Positions 21,210 to 33,800 of a DNA stretch of 64,000 bases are shown piece after piece. Positions within the stretch are counted from its first letter, which is position 1; every line of letters begins with the position of its first letter. Made by a program: the position numbers and the translations under genes. The stretch covers positions 37,920,744 to 37,984,743 of the forward strand of contig CM051458.1 of NCBI GenBank assembly GCA_028274465.1, read 5' to 3'. The notes beneath the pieces were generated by a model. That model did not search any database. It was not told the origin of the DNA and worked only from the letters and a program-made list of their open reading frames with translations. Source of the DNA: Plantago ovata. Its lineage: Eukaryota > Streptophyta > Magnoliopsida > Lamiales > Plantaginaceae.

Positions 21210-23527
21210 GAGCATTCCCGTATGTTCGCTGTGAAGAACCATGTCAAGTAAGGTGATCTCGCTAGATGTGCGTTCGAGCCAAGGGGTTTGGCAACAACGT
21301 CGTGGATTATCCAAGAGGAGGAGCTAGAGTAGGCCTGGGGTAAGGACTCCTATGCCTATTCATGCACCACCGAAGGGTCAGAAATCACTATTATGTCAGC
21401 ACTCCATCACGAGGACTGCAGAGTTCGAGTGAACAGGAAGGCACCGGGACAGACTTGCCACGACGGATTCGATCTTGAGTCCGAAGTTGCTCGAAGGTTC
21501 CGAAGCGCTAGCTTGGTTCCAAAACGTAATGACATTGGTACCCAGCACCTTGTTGGGGTGTCCCTTGCCTGCCTCTAAAGTGAGCATCATATAGAAATTG
21601 GTCGGAGCAACAGTGGATAAAGTGGTCAAAATTGGAGAAAAAGGTAGAAGACTTCTGAGGATCCGAGCAGCCTACTGTAACCTTCTCGTGGTGTAAAACG
21701 TTGGAGGGGGAGGTACTGATACCACTGTCCTTTCCCCTTCAACAGTTCACATCCTATTGAAGGGCTACAGGATGGAGGATTCCATAACAGCGGCGGTTAA
21801 TCTTGAGAATTCTACCTGCCACTGCAACTCTACTAGCGATGATGATGGTGACAGTAGTGACAATGAAGGCCATACGAGCAATGATGACTCTGATAGAGGA
21901 CTTGTTCCTATCCGACCTAAAAATGGAACTACCGTACCCACCAGAAGACCTGATGTCACAGTATAAAGCTCACAGAGGAGGCCCAATAAACCACAAGCAG
22001 CATACTCAGCCGACCGAGGCCAAACCATGGGGTAACATCTAGTATCATATCTTATTTCCTCATTTTCTTACTGCTAGGGACTAGCGTAAATTTCATGAGG
22101 GGGGATGGGATTTAAGTGATCTGATGTTGTAGTTTGGAGCTTGGAATTGGTAGGATGAGTATAGTACCTCGCATGCTTTATCCGTTTGCATTTGCATTTG
22201 CACGTTTACTGCTTTCTTAGATTTTTTAGGTTGCACTTCACTACATTCATCCTAGGATAGTCTTGCATGTTTTATATGGAGTTTATTGCCGAATTTTTTG
22301 AACTTTTTTATTGGGTAGATCAACTAACTATGCCATTAATCGTATGCTTCATCTCTATGAATTTGTTTGAGGTTTTTCTCGCTTGGCTTGTCACATTTAT
22401 GTATTGCACTTAGTTGAGCTAGGTAGTCTCGACATCACTTAGTGGTGTTTTCTCTAGTGCGGTTCACGAAGGCCTTTTATAATAGGATGATGCATGTTAG
22501 GGTCTTATGGTTGTTTTCCCGAGTAATTATGTACCTAAGAGGCAACAAGTCTTCACCATGCTTTGAGATTGCTAAATGCCTAGGAAGGAGGTAGTGTGAG
22601 GTTGTGTGATCCTTTGTTTATAACCTATTCTTCCGAATAGGTTTGGGGAGGGGGTTACACCTTCATTAGACTTGTTTCTGTTTTTCATTTTTCGTATCGT
22701 GAGTTTATTTTTCCTTTTTTCCGTAATTTTGTACTCCAACCTATTCTTTCGAACAGGTTTGGGGAAGTCGTGTGAATCATTTTGCTTCTCTCTTTGTTAT
22801 GCTACTGCTGGCTAAAAAATCGAAAAAAAAGAAATAAAAATTCCTGAAAAAAAAAAAAAGAGAAAAAGAAAAAGAAAAAAAGAAGACCCCAAAAAGCAAA
22901 GAAGGGTCCAAAAAATAAAAGCCAAATAGCAGTTTAGCAAAGTTTTGAGTCTTTTCCATTTTTCGTATTGTTCGTAATCGTGTTTTTCTATTTTTTATCT
23001 TTTTGTCTTGAGTGTCATATGTTCTAGACCAACCTCGTCCTGCCATTCAGGAAGTGGTGAATAACTTAAGACTTTACTTGAGAGATGGGTAGAATAGGGG
23101 AGAGTTATCTTTTATAGGGAACCCTCCTTCGTTTGATGAGAGCCAGTACTGGTTCGACCTCTTTGAGGAAAAGTCTTAACATGGTGGAACAGAAGTAAGT
23201 CCTCAGTTTCATAGGCACGGGGCAACCATTCGTATCATAGCATGCATCATTACGTCGTCACTGACTAGGTCCAGGTAGAAAATGTTACGAGAGGCTATCT
23301 TGTCTTGACATAAGTGCTTATGTGGATGTGTATGAGTCAATCGAGGTATTCTTCAACCTATATTCATGCTTTGATTCATATGGTTTTTGTTCATATGTTA
23401 TTTGGTAGATTCAGTAGATTAGTTCATTTTATTTGGCATGAAACTCCATTTTGAGTCTTGCATGTTTTTTGTATTAGAGTCTAGCTTAGTTGCTTGAGGA
23501 CAAGCAAAGGTTCGGTTTTGGGGAGTT
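21210..23527 (+). other. 3' region of G1-outer, second part, with polypurine tract
   Basis: Continues the sequence interrupted at 15627. The first ~790 bp have no recognisable coding domain; short open stretches around 21757-21966 are acidic and not identifiable. From 22004 it parallels the G1-inner 3' region, with the same paired hairpins near 22622 and 22740 and an A-rich tract at 22810-22925. The polypurine tract GGTTTTGGGGAGTT ends at 23527, next to the 3' LTR. Confidence 0.75.
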
Positions 23528-24786
23528 TGATGAATGTGTATTTTACACTTTCATTCGAGTCTTTTTCACCTATTTTAGCTATCCTCTATGTTAATTTAGC
23601 TATATTTTAGTACATTTTATTAGAATAGTGTCACGTTTCCCTTTAGATTTTATTTTACAGGTTTTGGTTGAAATTCGGAGATTTCGGGGCAATTATATTG
23701 AAGTCTACAAGGAATTGGTGTTCCAGAAGCCTATTTGGAGTATCTGAAGGTTTCCGGATAGGATTTGGAGTCTAGGGGCCGAATCTGGAGGTTAGAAGGC
23801 TACTAGAAGTCATAAAGCGAGTCTGAAAAGGTGAAGAAATCCAAATCCACGCCAAAACGCAGAAATTCCGCGAAATACTAGGGGGCGAACCGCCGGAGTC
23901 AGGGGCGAACCGCCCCGGAGTTATTTCGGGCCTATATATAGAGCTCAAGTTTTTCTCCGAAAATCATATCTTTCCAAGCCTACTTTCTCACCTCTCTCTA
24001 TAGTTTTAGGTAGGAACTTCCCGGGGCCTGTCCTGGGAGTTCCATAGCTTAGGGGATACTTTTTCATAGCAGATTGGAGCGCGTAGGATCGCAATCATCC
24101 GGAGATTGACAACCTTCGGTAACTTTGTATCTTACAGTTTTTATCTACTTATTTTATTCTTCTTTCAATATGTTTTCTTCTATGATTGCTATTGATTGCA
24201 TGCCTATTATGAGTAGCTAAACTTATCGTAGGTGGTAGTATGTGAATTATTAGCGAGGGAAGATAATCATGCTAATGGCTATATTGCGCATTATACTCCG
24301 TGTCATTGCTTTATTTCGTTGATCAGTTGCAACCAAAATTCTCGTATGTTGTATTGATTATTATGCACGCATGAACACTAGTCGACCGTCAGACCAATTA
24401 TCTTCGTAGTGTTGAATAATTACGGAACACATTAGGATAGCAGTGTTGAGTAGTCAGACCAAATTATCTTCGTAGTGCTTAATACTTGCAACAGGACACA
24501 AGATTGATTCAAAGATCTCTATGCAAGACCGAGGAATTTATGCATGATTATCGACCCATTATGTTAAGAAGGACCATACTATCACCAATCTCCATTATCT
24601 GCTTGAAACCCCCTTTTGCTTTCTATCTGCTATTTTATATTCTTAATTAGATTTGATAAAGCTAGTATAGTCCTGAGAGAACGACACTCGAGTCATTCTA
24701 CTACTACACTACGGTTTTCGTTGTAGTTGTGGATTGCCTTTGGCTAAATAACAAATTTATTTGATTGACCTTGACAACGTTCATCA
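23528..24786 (+). repeat. 3' LTR of G1-outer
   Basis: 1,259 bp, paired by shared variants with 11048-12302. TATA box at 23932-23941. The right flank TACAC (24787-24791) is the partner of TACAT at 11043-11047, after which C1 gag resumes. Confidence 0.93.
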
Positions 24787-26546
24787 TACACCAACAGAGT
24801 TGTTTACTCATCTTGCTACTATCAATTATGAGACAAAGCAAAGAGAAAATGTATTTGCTGAAAAATCGCAAAACATTGCTCTTACTGCAAAGCCGTCATC
24901 TTCTGAAAAGAAGAATGATAAAGAGCCTGCTGATGAAAATGCTTTAGTTGTTAAAAACATGAAGAAATTCATAAGGAACTTGAAAGGCGAAAAGCAAAAG
25001 AGAAGCTGAAAAAGCATCTTGGTAACAACTACCATAAGTACAAGAATGATACTAGCTCGCTGAACAAGCAAGCTCAGCAAGCTACATCATCAGAAGAACC
25101 AGCAGTTGGAAATGATCTATGTTTTTACTGCAAAAAGCGTGGACACTTCAAAGCTAATTGCCCTTTGCTGAAAGGCAAATCTGCTAAAAAGAAGAAGAAG
25201 TTCAAAAGAGCTTTTATTGCTGAAGAAAAGAAGAAGCTTCAAGCAAAAATCGATGCATTGTGTATTGACTAGCTCCGAAGACAGTGAGGATGAAAGTTCA
25301 GACACCGACGATGAAGAAGCCACTCTAGACGTGGAGATTGGCAAAGAAGTGTGTGGAATAGCTATGGAAGCTTATCCAGATGTGTCGAACTACGAATTCT
25401 GCCTCATGGCCGGTCAGGTAAACAACTCTACCTCTGACTCAGATTCAGAAAGTGAAGACGAGATTGACCTTGACAAGATTCAAGGTGAAATTGAAAGATT
25501 TGAGAAAACTCTCAGCAAACAGCAAGAGAAACTACAACTTGCTGAAACTCTGACCAAGCAAACTACTGAAAAGTAAGGATGCTGAAATAAGGCGTCTTAA
25601 GAAGTTGATTGCTGAGGCTGCAGAGAAAAATTCTCAAATGGCATTAGAATTGGAAGAGTATCAGTCCTCAATTCTAAAGTTACTTGCTGAAATCCAAGAA
25701 ATGAAAAAGATGAAAATCAATTTCAAATCCTATATGGAAGCAAGTAATACGCTGACTGAACTAAACTCTTATCTGAGAGATCCATCTCAGAAAGAAGGTT
25801 TAGGAGCAACGTGCGAAGGTGATAACATAGAAATCTTGAGAAAAGATAAATCACCTATCTCCTTTGTACGTGCTACTGATAGTAGTGCTCCAGTAATCTA
25901 TCAGTTTGGTCAATCTAAGGTTGCTGAAACATGCAATCAAGTACCTATGACCATAAAGCCCGCTGTTGCTACTCAAAGTAACAAGACTTTAAAAGGAAAA
26001 CAGGTTGCTGAGAAGCAAACTGGAAAGAAGAAGAATGCCGTGAAGCATTCCGCCAAACAAGTTGCTGAAAAGCAAGTTGTTAAGACTAAAGGCAAGATTA
26101 CTAAAAGTAATCAGAAGTCCTTTGCTGACAAACCTGAATCAAGTAAGGTTGCTGAAGCTAAAGCTCAGCATTCTCCAAAAAGTGGACTAGGTTTCAAAAC
26201 CAAGCAAAGTCAACTTTTTCATGAGTATAAGCAAAGTCAGCAAAGATACTTCAAAGAGATGAAGAAAATCAATCCTAAGAGTTCTTAAAAGACTCCCAAT
26301 GCTAGGACTAGAAGGAACCTTGCTAGAAAAGAACTTACTGAAAAGTATGTTTAGCAAAAAGGTCAACAGAGCAAGACACCACATCAGAAAGTGGATTTGA
26401 CCAGCACGAGTCAAAAGTCTTTCAGCTCAAATCCTCCTAGTTCCTCAGCAAGTAGAAAACTTGTCAAAGTTGAAAAACTTCAGACTTGGGTTTCCACTGG
26501 ACGCATTCTTGAACATCTTAATGGACATCCATCATTGGATAATTAA
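24787..26546 (+). pseudogene. C1 gag, 3' part (fossil)
   Basis: Resumes after the Gypsy insertion with PTELFTHLATINYETKQ. It contains the CCHC knuckle (CKKRGHFKANCPLLK), the acidic stretch SEDSEDESSDTDDEEATLD, a coiled coil and a Lys-rich tail with repeated VAEK. It carries several breaks. Gag ends in a stop shortly before the pol frame. The junction CTCTTGATTGTGCAG just before pol resembles a 3' splice site and is the same in the other two copies. Splicing between gag and pol is known in plant Copia elements, so this may be a functional feature of the family. Confidence 0.85.
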
Positions 26547-29500
26547 CTTGTTTGCTCTTGATTGTGCAGAATGCAGCCACGGAGACAAACGATGCAATCT
26601 GGCACTTTGATAGTGGTTGTGGAAAGCACATGACGGGCAACAAGAATAACCTTATAAACTATAGACGGTGGTCTAAAGGTCCAACAATAAGGTTTGCTGG
26701 TGGAGGCTCCGGATCTATAAAAGGCTATGGTGATGTGAAGTTAGGATGCATAACCATTTCTGGAGTTCTTTATGTCAAAAATCTTAAGTTTAACCTTTTC
26801 AGCATGAGTCAATTTGCTGACAAAGGATACTTCATCGAAATAAAAAGTGATGAATGTAAACTTGTAGATTTTGAGACTAAAAAGGTTATAATGATTGCAA
26901 GAAGATCAGGAGGCTTGTACACCGTTGATTGGTCTTCAGCAAACGTTGAAAAATGCCTTGTCTCAGATCATGATTGCCTTGCTGAAAAAGCATGGTTATG
27001 GCATAAACGAACAAGTCATCTAAACTTCAAGACGCTGAATAAGCTGTCTAAAAAGGCACTTGTAGTTGGATTACCTAGGGTTACTTTTAAGAAGGATGGT
27101 GTTTGCAATGCATGTCAGCAAGGAAAGCAAACCAAATCCTCTTTCAAGAACAAGGCAGTACCGTCAACTACAAAACCTTTACAACTCTTGCACATGGACT
27201 TGTTTGAATCTTCTTCAACAAGCTATGCTGGTAAGAAGTATGGTCTAGTCGTGGTAGATGACTATTCAAGATTCACTTGGGTAGTATTCATCAAGCACAA
27301 ATCTGAAACTAAGACTGAAATACCTAACTTGCTGAATAAGCTTGAAGTCATGAAAAATGACAAGGTAAAAGTCATAAGGACAGACCATGGTACTGAGTTT
27401 GTAAACCAGTACATAACTGAATATTGTACCTTAAAAGGTATTCAACATCAGTTATCCTCAGTAAGAACACCACAGCAAAACGGTGTTGCTGAACGGAAGA
27501 ATCGTACCCTGAAAGAAGCCGCAAGAACAATGCTTGCTGACACTGAAATAAGTGAGGCTTATTGGGTTGAAGCGATTAATACCGCCTGCTATACTCAAAA
27601 TAGATGTCTGATTACTAAGGAATACAACAAAACTCCTTATGAATTGTTTGTTGGAAGACCTCCTAACATCACTCATCTAAGAGTATTTGGTTGCAAATGT
27701 TTCGTTCTTAACAATGGTAGAGAATACCTAAGAACATTTCAACCAAAGGCAGACGAAGCGATATTTCTTGGCTACTCCTTGCATTGTAAAGCTTATAGAG
27801 TTTACAACAAAAAGGCACAAAAGATTGAAGACTCTGTGCATGTTGTATTCTACGAAAAGTCACAAGGTGTACCTGCTGAAGAAGAAATATCAGAATGTAT
27901 GAAAAAGCTAATCATACATGAGCAAAGAACTGAATCTGATGCTAGGCAAATCAAGTCAATTGAACTAAATGATGATTCTGACAATGACTCTCCTCCCCCG
28001 AGTCATGACAAGATAAATATAGTTCACGACAAAGAATTTCCAGCAAAAGACGTGGTTGCTCCGGAAGTTGCTGAAATTACGCAATCTCCAGTGCCTGCTG
28101 ATGAAATACCTCAATCCAGCAATGCTGAACAAGCAGTTGCTGACGAACAAATCTCAGCAGAGACACAAATTCCCAGTAGTACTGAACAAGTACATACTGA
28201 AGAGTCACATGCTGATGAGCAAACATATCCTGATCCAACAAACAGGAAACCTGTTAATAAATTGATTAGAGATCATCCCTCTACGGATATGATTGGCGAT
28301 ATTAATAAACGCCAAGTGACTAGATCCAAAGCTACTCACGGACTTGCTGAAGAAGCAACTGTCGTAGAAGTAGAATCATTGTTCTCTTGCTTTGTATCAG
28401 AAATTGAACCTAAAACCATAGAAGAAGCTTTGAAGCATTCTGAATGGATAAAGGCAATGCAATAAGAATTGGATCAATTTGAAAGGAACAAAGTCTGGAA
28501 ACTTGTGCCACTTGCTGAAGATAAGAAAGCTATTGGTACAAAGTGGGTGTTCAGAAACAAGTTGAGCGAGTCTGGTGAAGTAACAAGAAATAAAGCACGC
28601 TTAGTTGCTCAAGGTTACTGTCAGACTGAAGGATTGGACTATGATGAGTCTTACGCTCCAGTTGCAAGATTGGATGCAATTAGGATTTTCTTGGCTTTTG
28701 CTGCTCACAATGACTTCATTGTTACCAAATGGATGTTAAAAGTGCATTCTTAAATGGTGAACTTGCTGAAGAAGTCTACCTAGAACAACCCCCTGGCTTT
28801 GAACTTCCCTCAGAAATCAAGATGGTATACAAACTTCAGAAAGCTGTATATGGTCTAAAGAAAGCACCAAGAGCATGGTATGATACCTTGGCCAAGTTCT
28901 TGCTGGAAAATGGTTTCAAGAAAGGTGAAGTTGACAAAACATTATTTACCATGAACCATGATGGTAAATTAATCTTAGTTCAAATTGATGTGGATGACAT
29001 AATTTTTGGATCTAAGGACAAACAACTTTGTGATGATTTTGCCAAACTCATGACTAATAAGTTTGAAATGAGTATGATGGGAAAATTGAATTATTTCCTA
29101 GGATTGCAAGTCAAGCAACTCAAAGATGGAATATTCATAAATCAAGCAAAGTATGCGAAAGAAATGCTCATAAAGTTTAGGATCAAAGAGGATGAGAAAC
29201 CTGAAAAGATCCCTATGAGTGTTGGTACCAAATTGGGCTATACTAAAGAGGACAAAAGTGTTGAAGAACACAAGTATAGGAAGCTCATTGGTTCCTTGTT
29301 GTATCTAACAGCAAGTAGACCTGACATTCAGTATGTTGTTTGTGTGTGTGCAAGATTCCAATCTGATCCAAGAGAATCACACTACAAAAAGGCAATCAAG
29401 ATACTGAAATATGTTAAAGGTACAGTCAATGTTGGATTATGGTATCCTAAATATTCTGGACTTGAATTGGTTGGCTATTCTGATGCTGATCATGGTGGAT

Positions 29501-29936
29501 CAACTCTTGATAGAAAAGTACCTCTGGAACTTGTCAGTTTTTGGGTACTAGATTAATATCGTGGTTCAGCAAGAAGCAAACTTGTGTCGCCTATTCATCT
29601 ACTGAATCTGAATACATTGCAGCTGGATGTTGCACAACTCAAATCCTATGGATTCAGCAACAATTAAGAGATTATGGTATTTCTGCAAAGAAAACACCAA
29701 TCTTTTGTGGTAATACAAGTGCTATTGCAATTACGCAAAATCCTAAGTTTCACTCTAGGACCAAGCACATTGATATTAGACATCATTTCATTAGAGATCA
29801 TGTGGAAAAAGGTGATATTGAGGTTGTGAAAGTAGGCACTGAAGATCAGCTTGCTGACATCTTCACCAAGCCCCTACCGGATAATAGGTTCGCAATGCTA
29901 AGGTATAACCTTGGATTGATTGAACTACCTCAATAA
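26547..29936 (+). pseudogene. C1 pol: protease, integrase, reverse transcriptase, RNase H (fossil)
   Basis: Domain order is Ty1/Copia, with integrase before reverse transcriptase. The protease signature is FDSGCGKHMTG. The GAG-pre-integrase zinc region and integrase core follow (LHMDLFESS, IRTDHGTEFVN, TPQQNGVAERKNR), and then an acidic linker. Reverse transcriptase has [37 protein letters not shown] and the YxDD-box region. RNase H has SWFSKKQTCVAYSSTESEYIAAGC and the C-terminal DIFTKPLP, ending at 29936. A few breaks. Its product would process the particle, copy the RNA into cDNA and insert it in the nucleus. Confidence 0.9.
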
Positions 29937-29954
29937 AGGATACACTTGGCAGAA

Positions 29955-30316
29955 TGCTGAAACAGGTATTCAGCAAGCCAAAGTACTCCTGTCTAAAAGA
30001 CCAAGTCACTGATTTCTTCTAAGAAATGATAAGTCACTACATGATTGCTGAAACAGGCATTCAGCAAATAATTCCTTCAAAACGGGTATTTGTTAGGAAA
30101 CTTGACCACTTGCTGAGACAGGCACTCAGTAAGAGAAAGAACTTATGGATTGCTGAGACGGGTACTCAGACAATCAAAAGATACTGAAACAGGTATTCAA
30201 GTATCAAAGGAACTTTCTGAGACGGGAACTCAGAAAAAGAGCAAAGCTCATCTCTCAGATTCTACCAAAGGATGTCTCAAGTGCAAAAGAATTTACTGAT
30301 ATGGGAAATCAGAAAT
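29955..30316 (+). repeat. Array of seven covarying stem-loops between pol and the extra ORF
   Basis: Units at 29955-29975, 30045-30067, 30109-30133, 30148-30175, 30180-30205, 30213-30236 and 30291-30316. Each is stem, CTGA plus a variable base, a 7-nt loop (ACAGGTA, ACAGGCA, ACGGGTA, ACGGGAA or ATGGGAA), the complementary base plus TCAG, then the outer stem. The base pair closing the loop is A-T, G-C or T-A in different units. The outer stems differ but still pair (TTG/CAA, GATTG/CAATC, GATA/TATC, TTT/AAA). A further hairpin ATTTCTT/AAGAAAT lies near 30012. The same array occurs in C2. Structure is supported by the sequence; function is unknown. Confidence 0.82.
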
Positions 30317-30700
30317 GTCTTTTAAACTTAAAGAAAATATGAGATATCTAAGTAAGGGGGAATTTTCAGCAAGTGGCTAGATTGTTAATTCAAACTCGCT
30401 GAAAAGATTCTTGTCTATTTCAGCAAGCAATCTATCCCTTATTACTCGGTAAAATCAATTTGTGACGTTAAGCTGGCACAGATAAACTCGCAATAATCAT
30501 GACATGAAATTCAATCGTTTCCATTGATTAAAAGGAGTTACTAATCTAACGGCTAACAAAACAAAGAGAGAGAGTTCTCTGACGGTTTTAGTTAGTGGGC
30601 CACTACGCATTCAATGCAAAGGCTCCACTAACTCTAGTGTTTCTCTGTTTTACCCTTGCTGAGAGCTCAAATCGATTGAGTTTCTCACACACTAGAGACA

Positions 30701-30710
30701 CTATATAAAG
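30701..30710 (+). promoter_or_regulatory. Candidate internal promoter (TATA box) for the extra ORF
   Basis: CTATATAAAG lies about 134 bp upstream of the ATG at 30844, in a spacer that is not part of the LTR. It is conserved at the same distance in C2 (46716-46725). Upstream are a GA-rich run and GTGGGCC, which resembles a TCP-type site. A dedicated promoter would let the extra ORF be transcribed apart from gag-pol. This is inference from position and conservation. Confidence 0.55.
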
Positions 30711-30843
30711 AAGGAGTTAGAGAAATGACAAAATTCTTAACTCACATTTCCTTTCTCTGCAAATTCTAGCCTGAATCTACTGTACCTCCGGTCAAAAAGC
30801 AAACTATCTCTTTTCGTACAATCTTTCTTGCTCTATATAAGAA

Positions 30844-33800
30844 ATGGCTCCCAAGAGACAGTTATCTAAGTCCTCAAAATCGTCAAAGGTTGATAGTGCT
30901 GAAACAGGCACTGCTCCGGTGACTACTCTGGCCCCAGACACAACGAAAGTTGTGTTGAAAAACGACCGAATCACTGTAAAACCTATGCCTCCGTCATATC
31001 TTGACACTGCAAAGTGTGAGATGTTGATGCAATGGGGAGGGTTTGCAAAAGAAAAGTACATTAGGTACTTTTATGAACAAGAACTTAATGACCAAAATGA
31101 AGAGGCGCTTGAGTTCATCAAGCAGCAAGGCCTCATGAACTTTATCTCTGCTCGCACTAAGCAAGTGAGCATGATTGATACAATGGAATTTTACAACAAT
31201 GCAGAAATCCAGTCCCTTACAAACAGTAATGGAGTCACTGAAAAAGTGATCCTTACTTATGTTCAGAACACGCAAATCGTCTAGAAATGGACTGATTTAG
31301 CGGAGATTTTTCAGATTCCAACCACTGGAACTGAAGATGACGTCACTGCTTCTGACGAAGAAATTGAAGCATTCTACAGTGACGTCAGAAATGCAAAAAT
31401 GAAGAAAGGCGAGATAGCTCCCGTGACTTGGACAAAGCACGTTAAGTGAAAGCATCTCTGCCATTCACTTGGTCTAGTAGCTCTGCTACTGATAAAAGTT
31501 CTTGACTCCCAAGTTGGAGGAATTGACCAAGTAGGCCTGAGAAGATGGCTATTGCTGATGCATATCTATGAAAATAAATCGGAACTTAACTGGGCTAAGT
31601 ACATTTTCAACAGGCTTGTTGATTGTGTCACTAAGTTTAAGGTAAAGGTAGAAGACAACAAGGTCTCACCTTCCTTTCCAGTTATGTATGGAATCAAGAT
31701 ATGCTATATCCTTGAAAATTTCAGGATTCAGCTAAGAAACCCATTGCCAATCAAGAAATCTGTGTGCAATGTGGGAAGATCTTTCTACAAGCAGAATGTA
31801 CCTAAGATTGCTGGAAAGAAAACTAAGAAGACAACAACTGCAAATGTTGTCAGCACAAGCCAGCAAGAAAGGTATACAACAGCTGCAGATGTTACCACTG
31901 AGCAACTTAGAGATGAAACTGCTGTGGATGGTGGTAACAAAAATGAAACTGCTGTAGAAAATCAACAAGGTACGTGTACAACACCTGTTGCTGAAAAGGC
32001 AACAATAGATGACTCTGGGAAACTGGAGAAATCTAAAAAGAAAAAGAGGAAAGCTGATGATGACACTCAGACTGCAGCGTCACCAGCAAACCCCGTACCT
32101 AGAGGAAACGGACAAGCAACAAAAGAAAGAAGACACTGGCTTCCCAGTCAGTCCCTGATGTCCAAGACTCCTCAGTCAATTCCCAGACAAATGCTGAAAC
32201 GCATTTGCTAGTAGATGTTGCTGAAGTGATTACTGAAACCTATATCAGCAATGTTGAAGTGTTTGCGGAAGCCTTCAACAATCAACTCAACGTTGATAAC
32301 TCTACTGAGAATAGACCACAAGGCAGTGGAAATGAAATTCCTGCCCAAGTCCTAGATATCTACATTGTAGATAATTTAGATGATCCAACTCTAGAACCGG
32401 CAAGTGATATTGCTGCTGATCTGCAAAGAGCGGCACTTGCTGATGCTGCTGAAAAGATGGTTGCTGAACAAGCAACTCATCAAGTTGCTGAAACCCAGCT
32501 TGCTGAAGAACCAGTTGCTGAAATAGCAATGGTTCCAGTTCCTGAAGTTGCTGAACTCAAGAAGCATTATTCAAAGACGCATCTCTTGATGCTGAGAATA
32601 CTGGCCCAAGTTCACCCAAGACATCAATTGACAAAGTCCAGCTTGTACTGGAAGATTTAAGCAAACAAATGGAGTTGGAGATTGAAGAATCATCCAACAA
32701 GTCAATTGATCTCTTCATGACAAGCAGTGAGCTTAAGGTCAAGATGCTTCTGCTCAACTTGTCATTTCAGAGACAAGGGAGATTGCTGAAACCGCACAGC
32801 TTTCTCAGTTAGAGCAAAATCAGAAGTCTGCTGAAGAAACAGTCCAAGAAGCTGAAGAAACTGTTAATGCTGAAAGGACTGAGCCACAACCTGTCCTTCC
32901 TCAGCAGGTAGTTAATTCAACCATCAGTAAAACTTCAAATTCTGAAAATTGTTCTTTTGCTAATATTATCTTTCTCTACAGACTTCTCAAGATGCAAGTC
33001 AGATGGTTGCTGAAGCCTCTGCACCAGAACCAACACTCCCGGCTCAGCAGGTAGTTAATAATTTTGGTATAAAACCTAAGTTTGACAGCTTAGTACTTGT
33101 GTCTAATTTAATTTATTTCAGGATGAACAAATGGAGGATGCTACTCAAGCTCCTCATGGAATGGAAATTGTACTACATGAGCTTGCTGACTCTCAGCAGG
33201 TAAATCATGTTTCAGATTTAAACTCTAAACAATTCTCCAAACCAATCCTGATCTAAATAAAATTCTTTTTCAGGCTCAAAAGGAGACCACTGAAGTGGTA
33301 CTCATCACTGAAGATCAGCAAGTAAGTTCTGAAGAACTTTACTTGAACTTCAAGAGGACAACTTTGTCAGAGTTGCTAAGTCCGTCAGCAACTGGCAAAT
33401 ATACAGGAGAATGGATTTCTCAGATCTTCACCTTCATCTCTCAAATGAGAAAAAGAGATCTTCACTGTTAAAGCTCGAAACATTTGTCCACTCCATCCTT
33501 CCTGAAGAAATGACATATTCTCAGCAAATGAGCTCAAATCTGATTGCTCAAATCAGAGAGAATATGAAGGCCAAATTTAAGAGTGCCTCTCCAGCTGAAC
33601 AAGCTGTGATGCTCAAAGGCTTTTTGTTCCTGTGGTGGCTGATCCCACAAATTAACTGAGGAAGAGGAAGTGACAAGTGTTGCTTTGTATAAAGCACTTG
33701 AGCTAGTCATTCTGACAGATGATGAAGAAGAAGAAGAAGATGAGAAACATTCCCACTGATCCCAGTGATGATGAAGGGAAAGATTCTAAGGACAAGAAAG

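Larger units (their letters stand above)
11048..24786 (+). mobile_element. G1-outer: Athila-like Ty3/Gypsy element, pol-less, with a nested relative
   Basis: Outer LTR pair 11048-12302 and 23528-24786. Internal parts are the primer site at 12303, gag-protease 12460-14397, and a long non-coding 3' region that is split at 15627/21210 by G1-inner. Diagnostic variants shared only by these two LTRs (for example CCGGGGCCTG, CTAGTCGACCGTCAGACC and GACCTTGACAACG) show that they are the pair, while 15628 and 19946 form another pair. Reverse transcriptase, RNase H and integrase are absent, so the element was non-autonomous. By eye the LTRs differ at about 2-2.5% of sites. At an assumed 1.3e-8 substitutions per site per year that is roughly 0.8-1 million years. 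Confidence 0.9.

Noticed and set aside
21393-21629. Short overlapping ORFs on both strands in G1-outer
   Set aside because: No conserved motif and no counterpart in related elements. They look like chance frames in decayed 3' DNA.
11048-24786. Tandem array of four LTRs made by LTR-LTR recombination
   Set aside because: LTR variants pair 1 with 4 and 2 with 3, the inner element has a perfect target duplication, and LTR 3 is not followed by a primer site. Nesting explains all of it.
29955-30316. CRISPR-like array
   Set aside because: The units are hairpins with varied stems and there are no constant repeats with unique spacers of fixed length; the host is a plant and the array is part of a retroelement.
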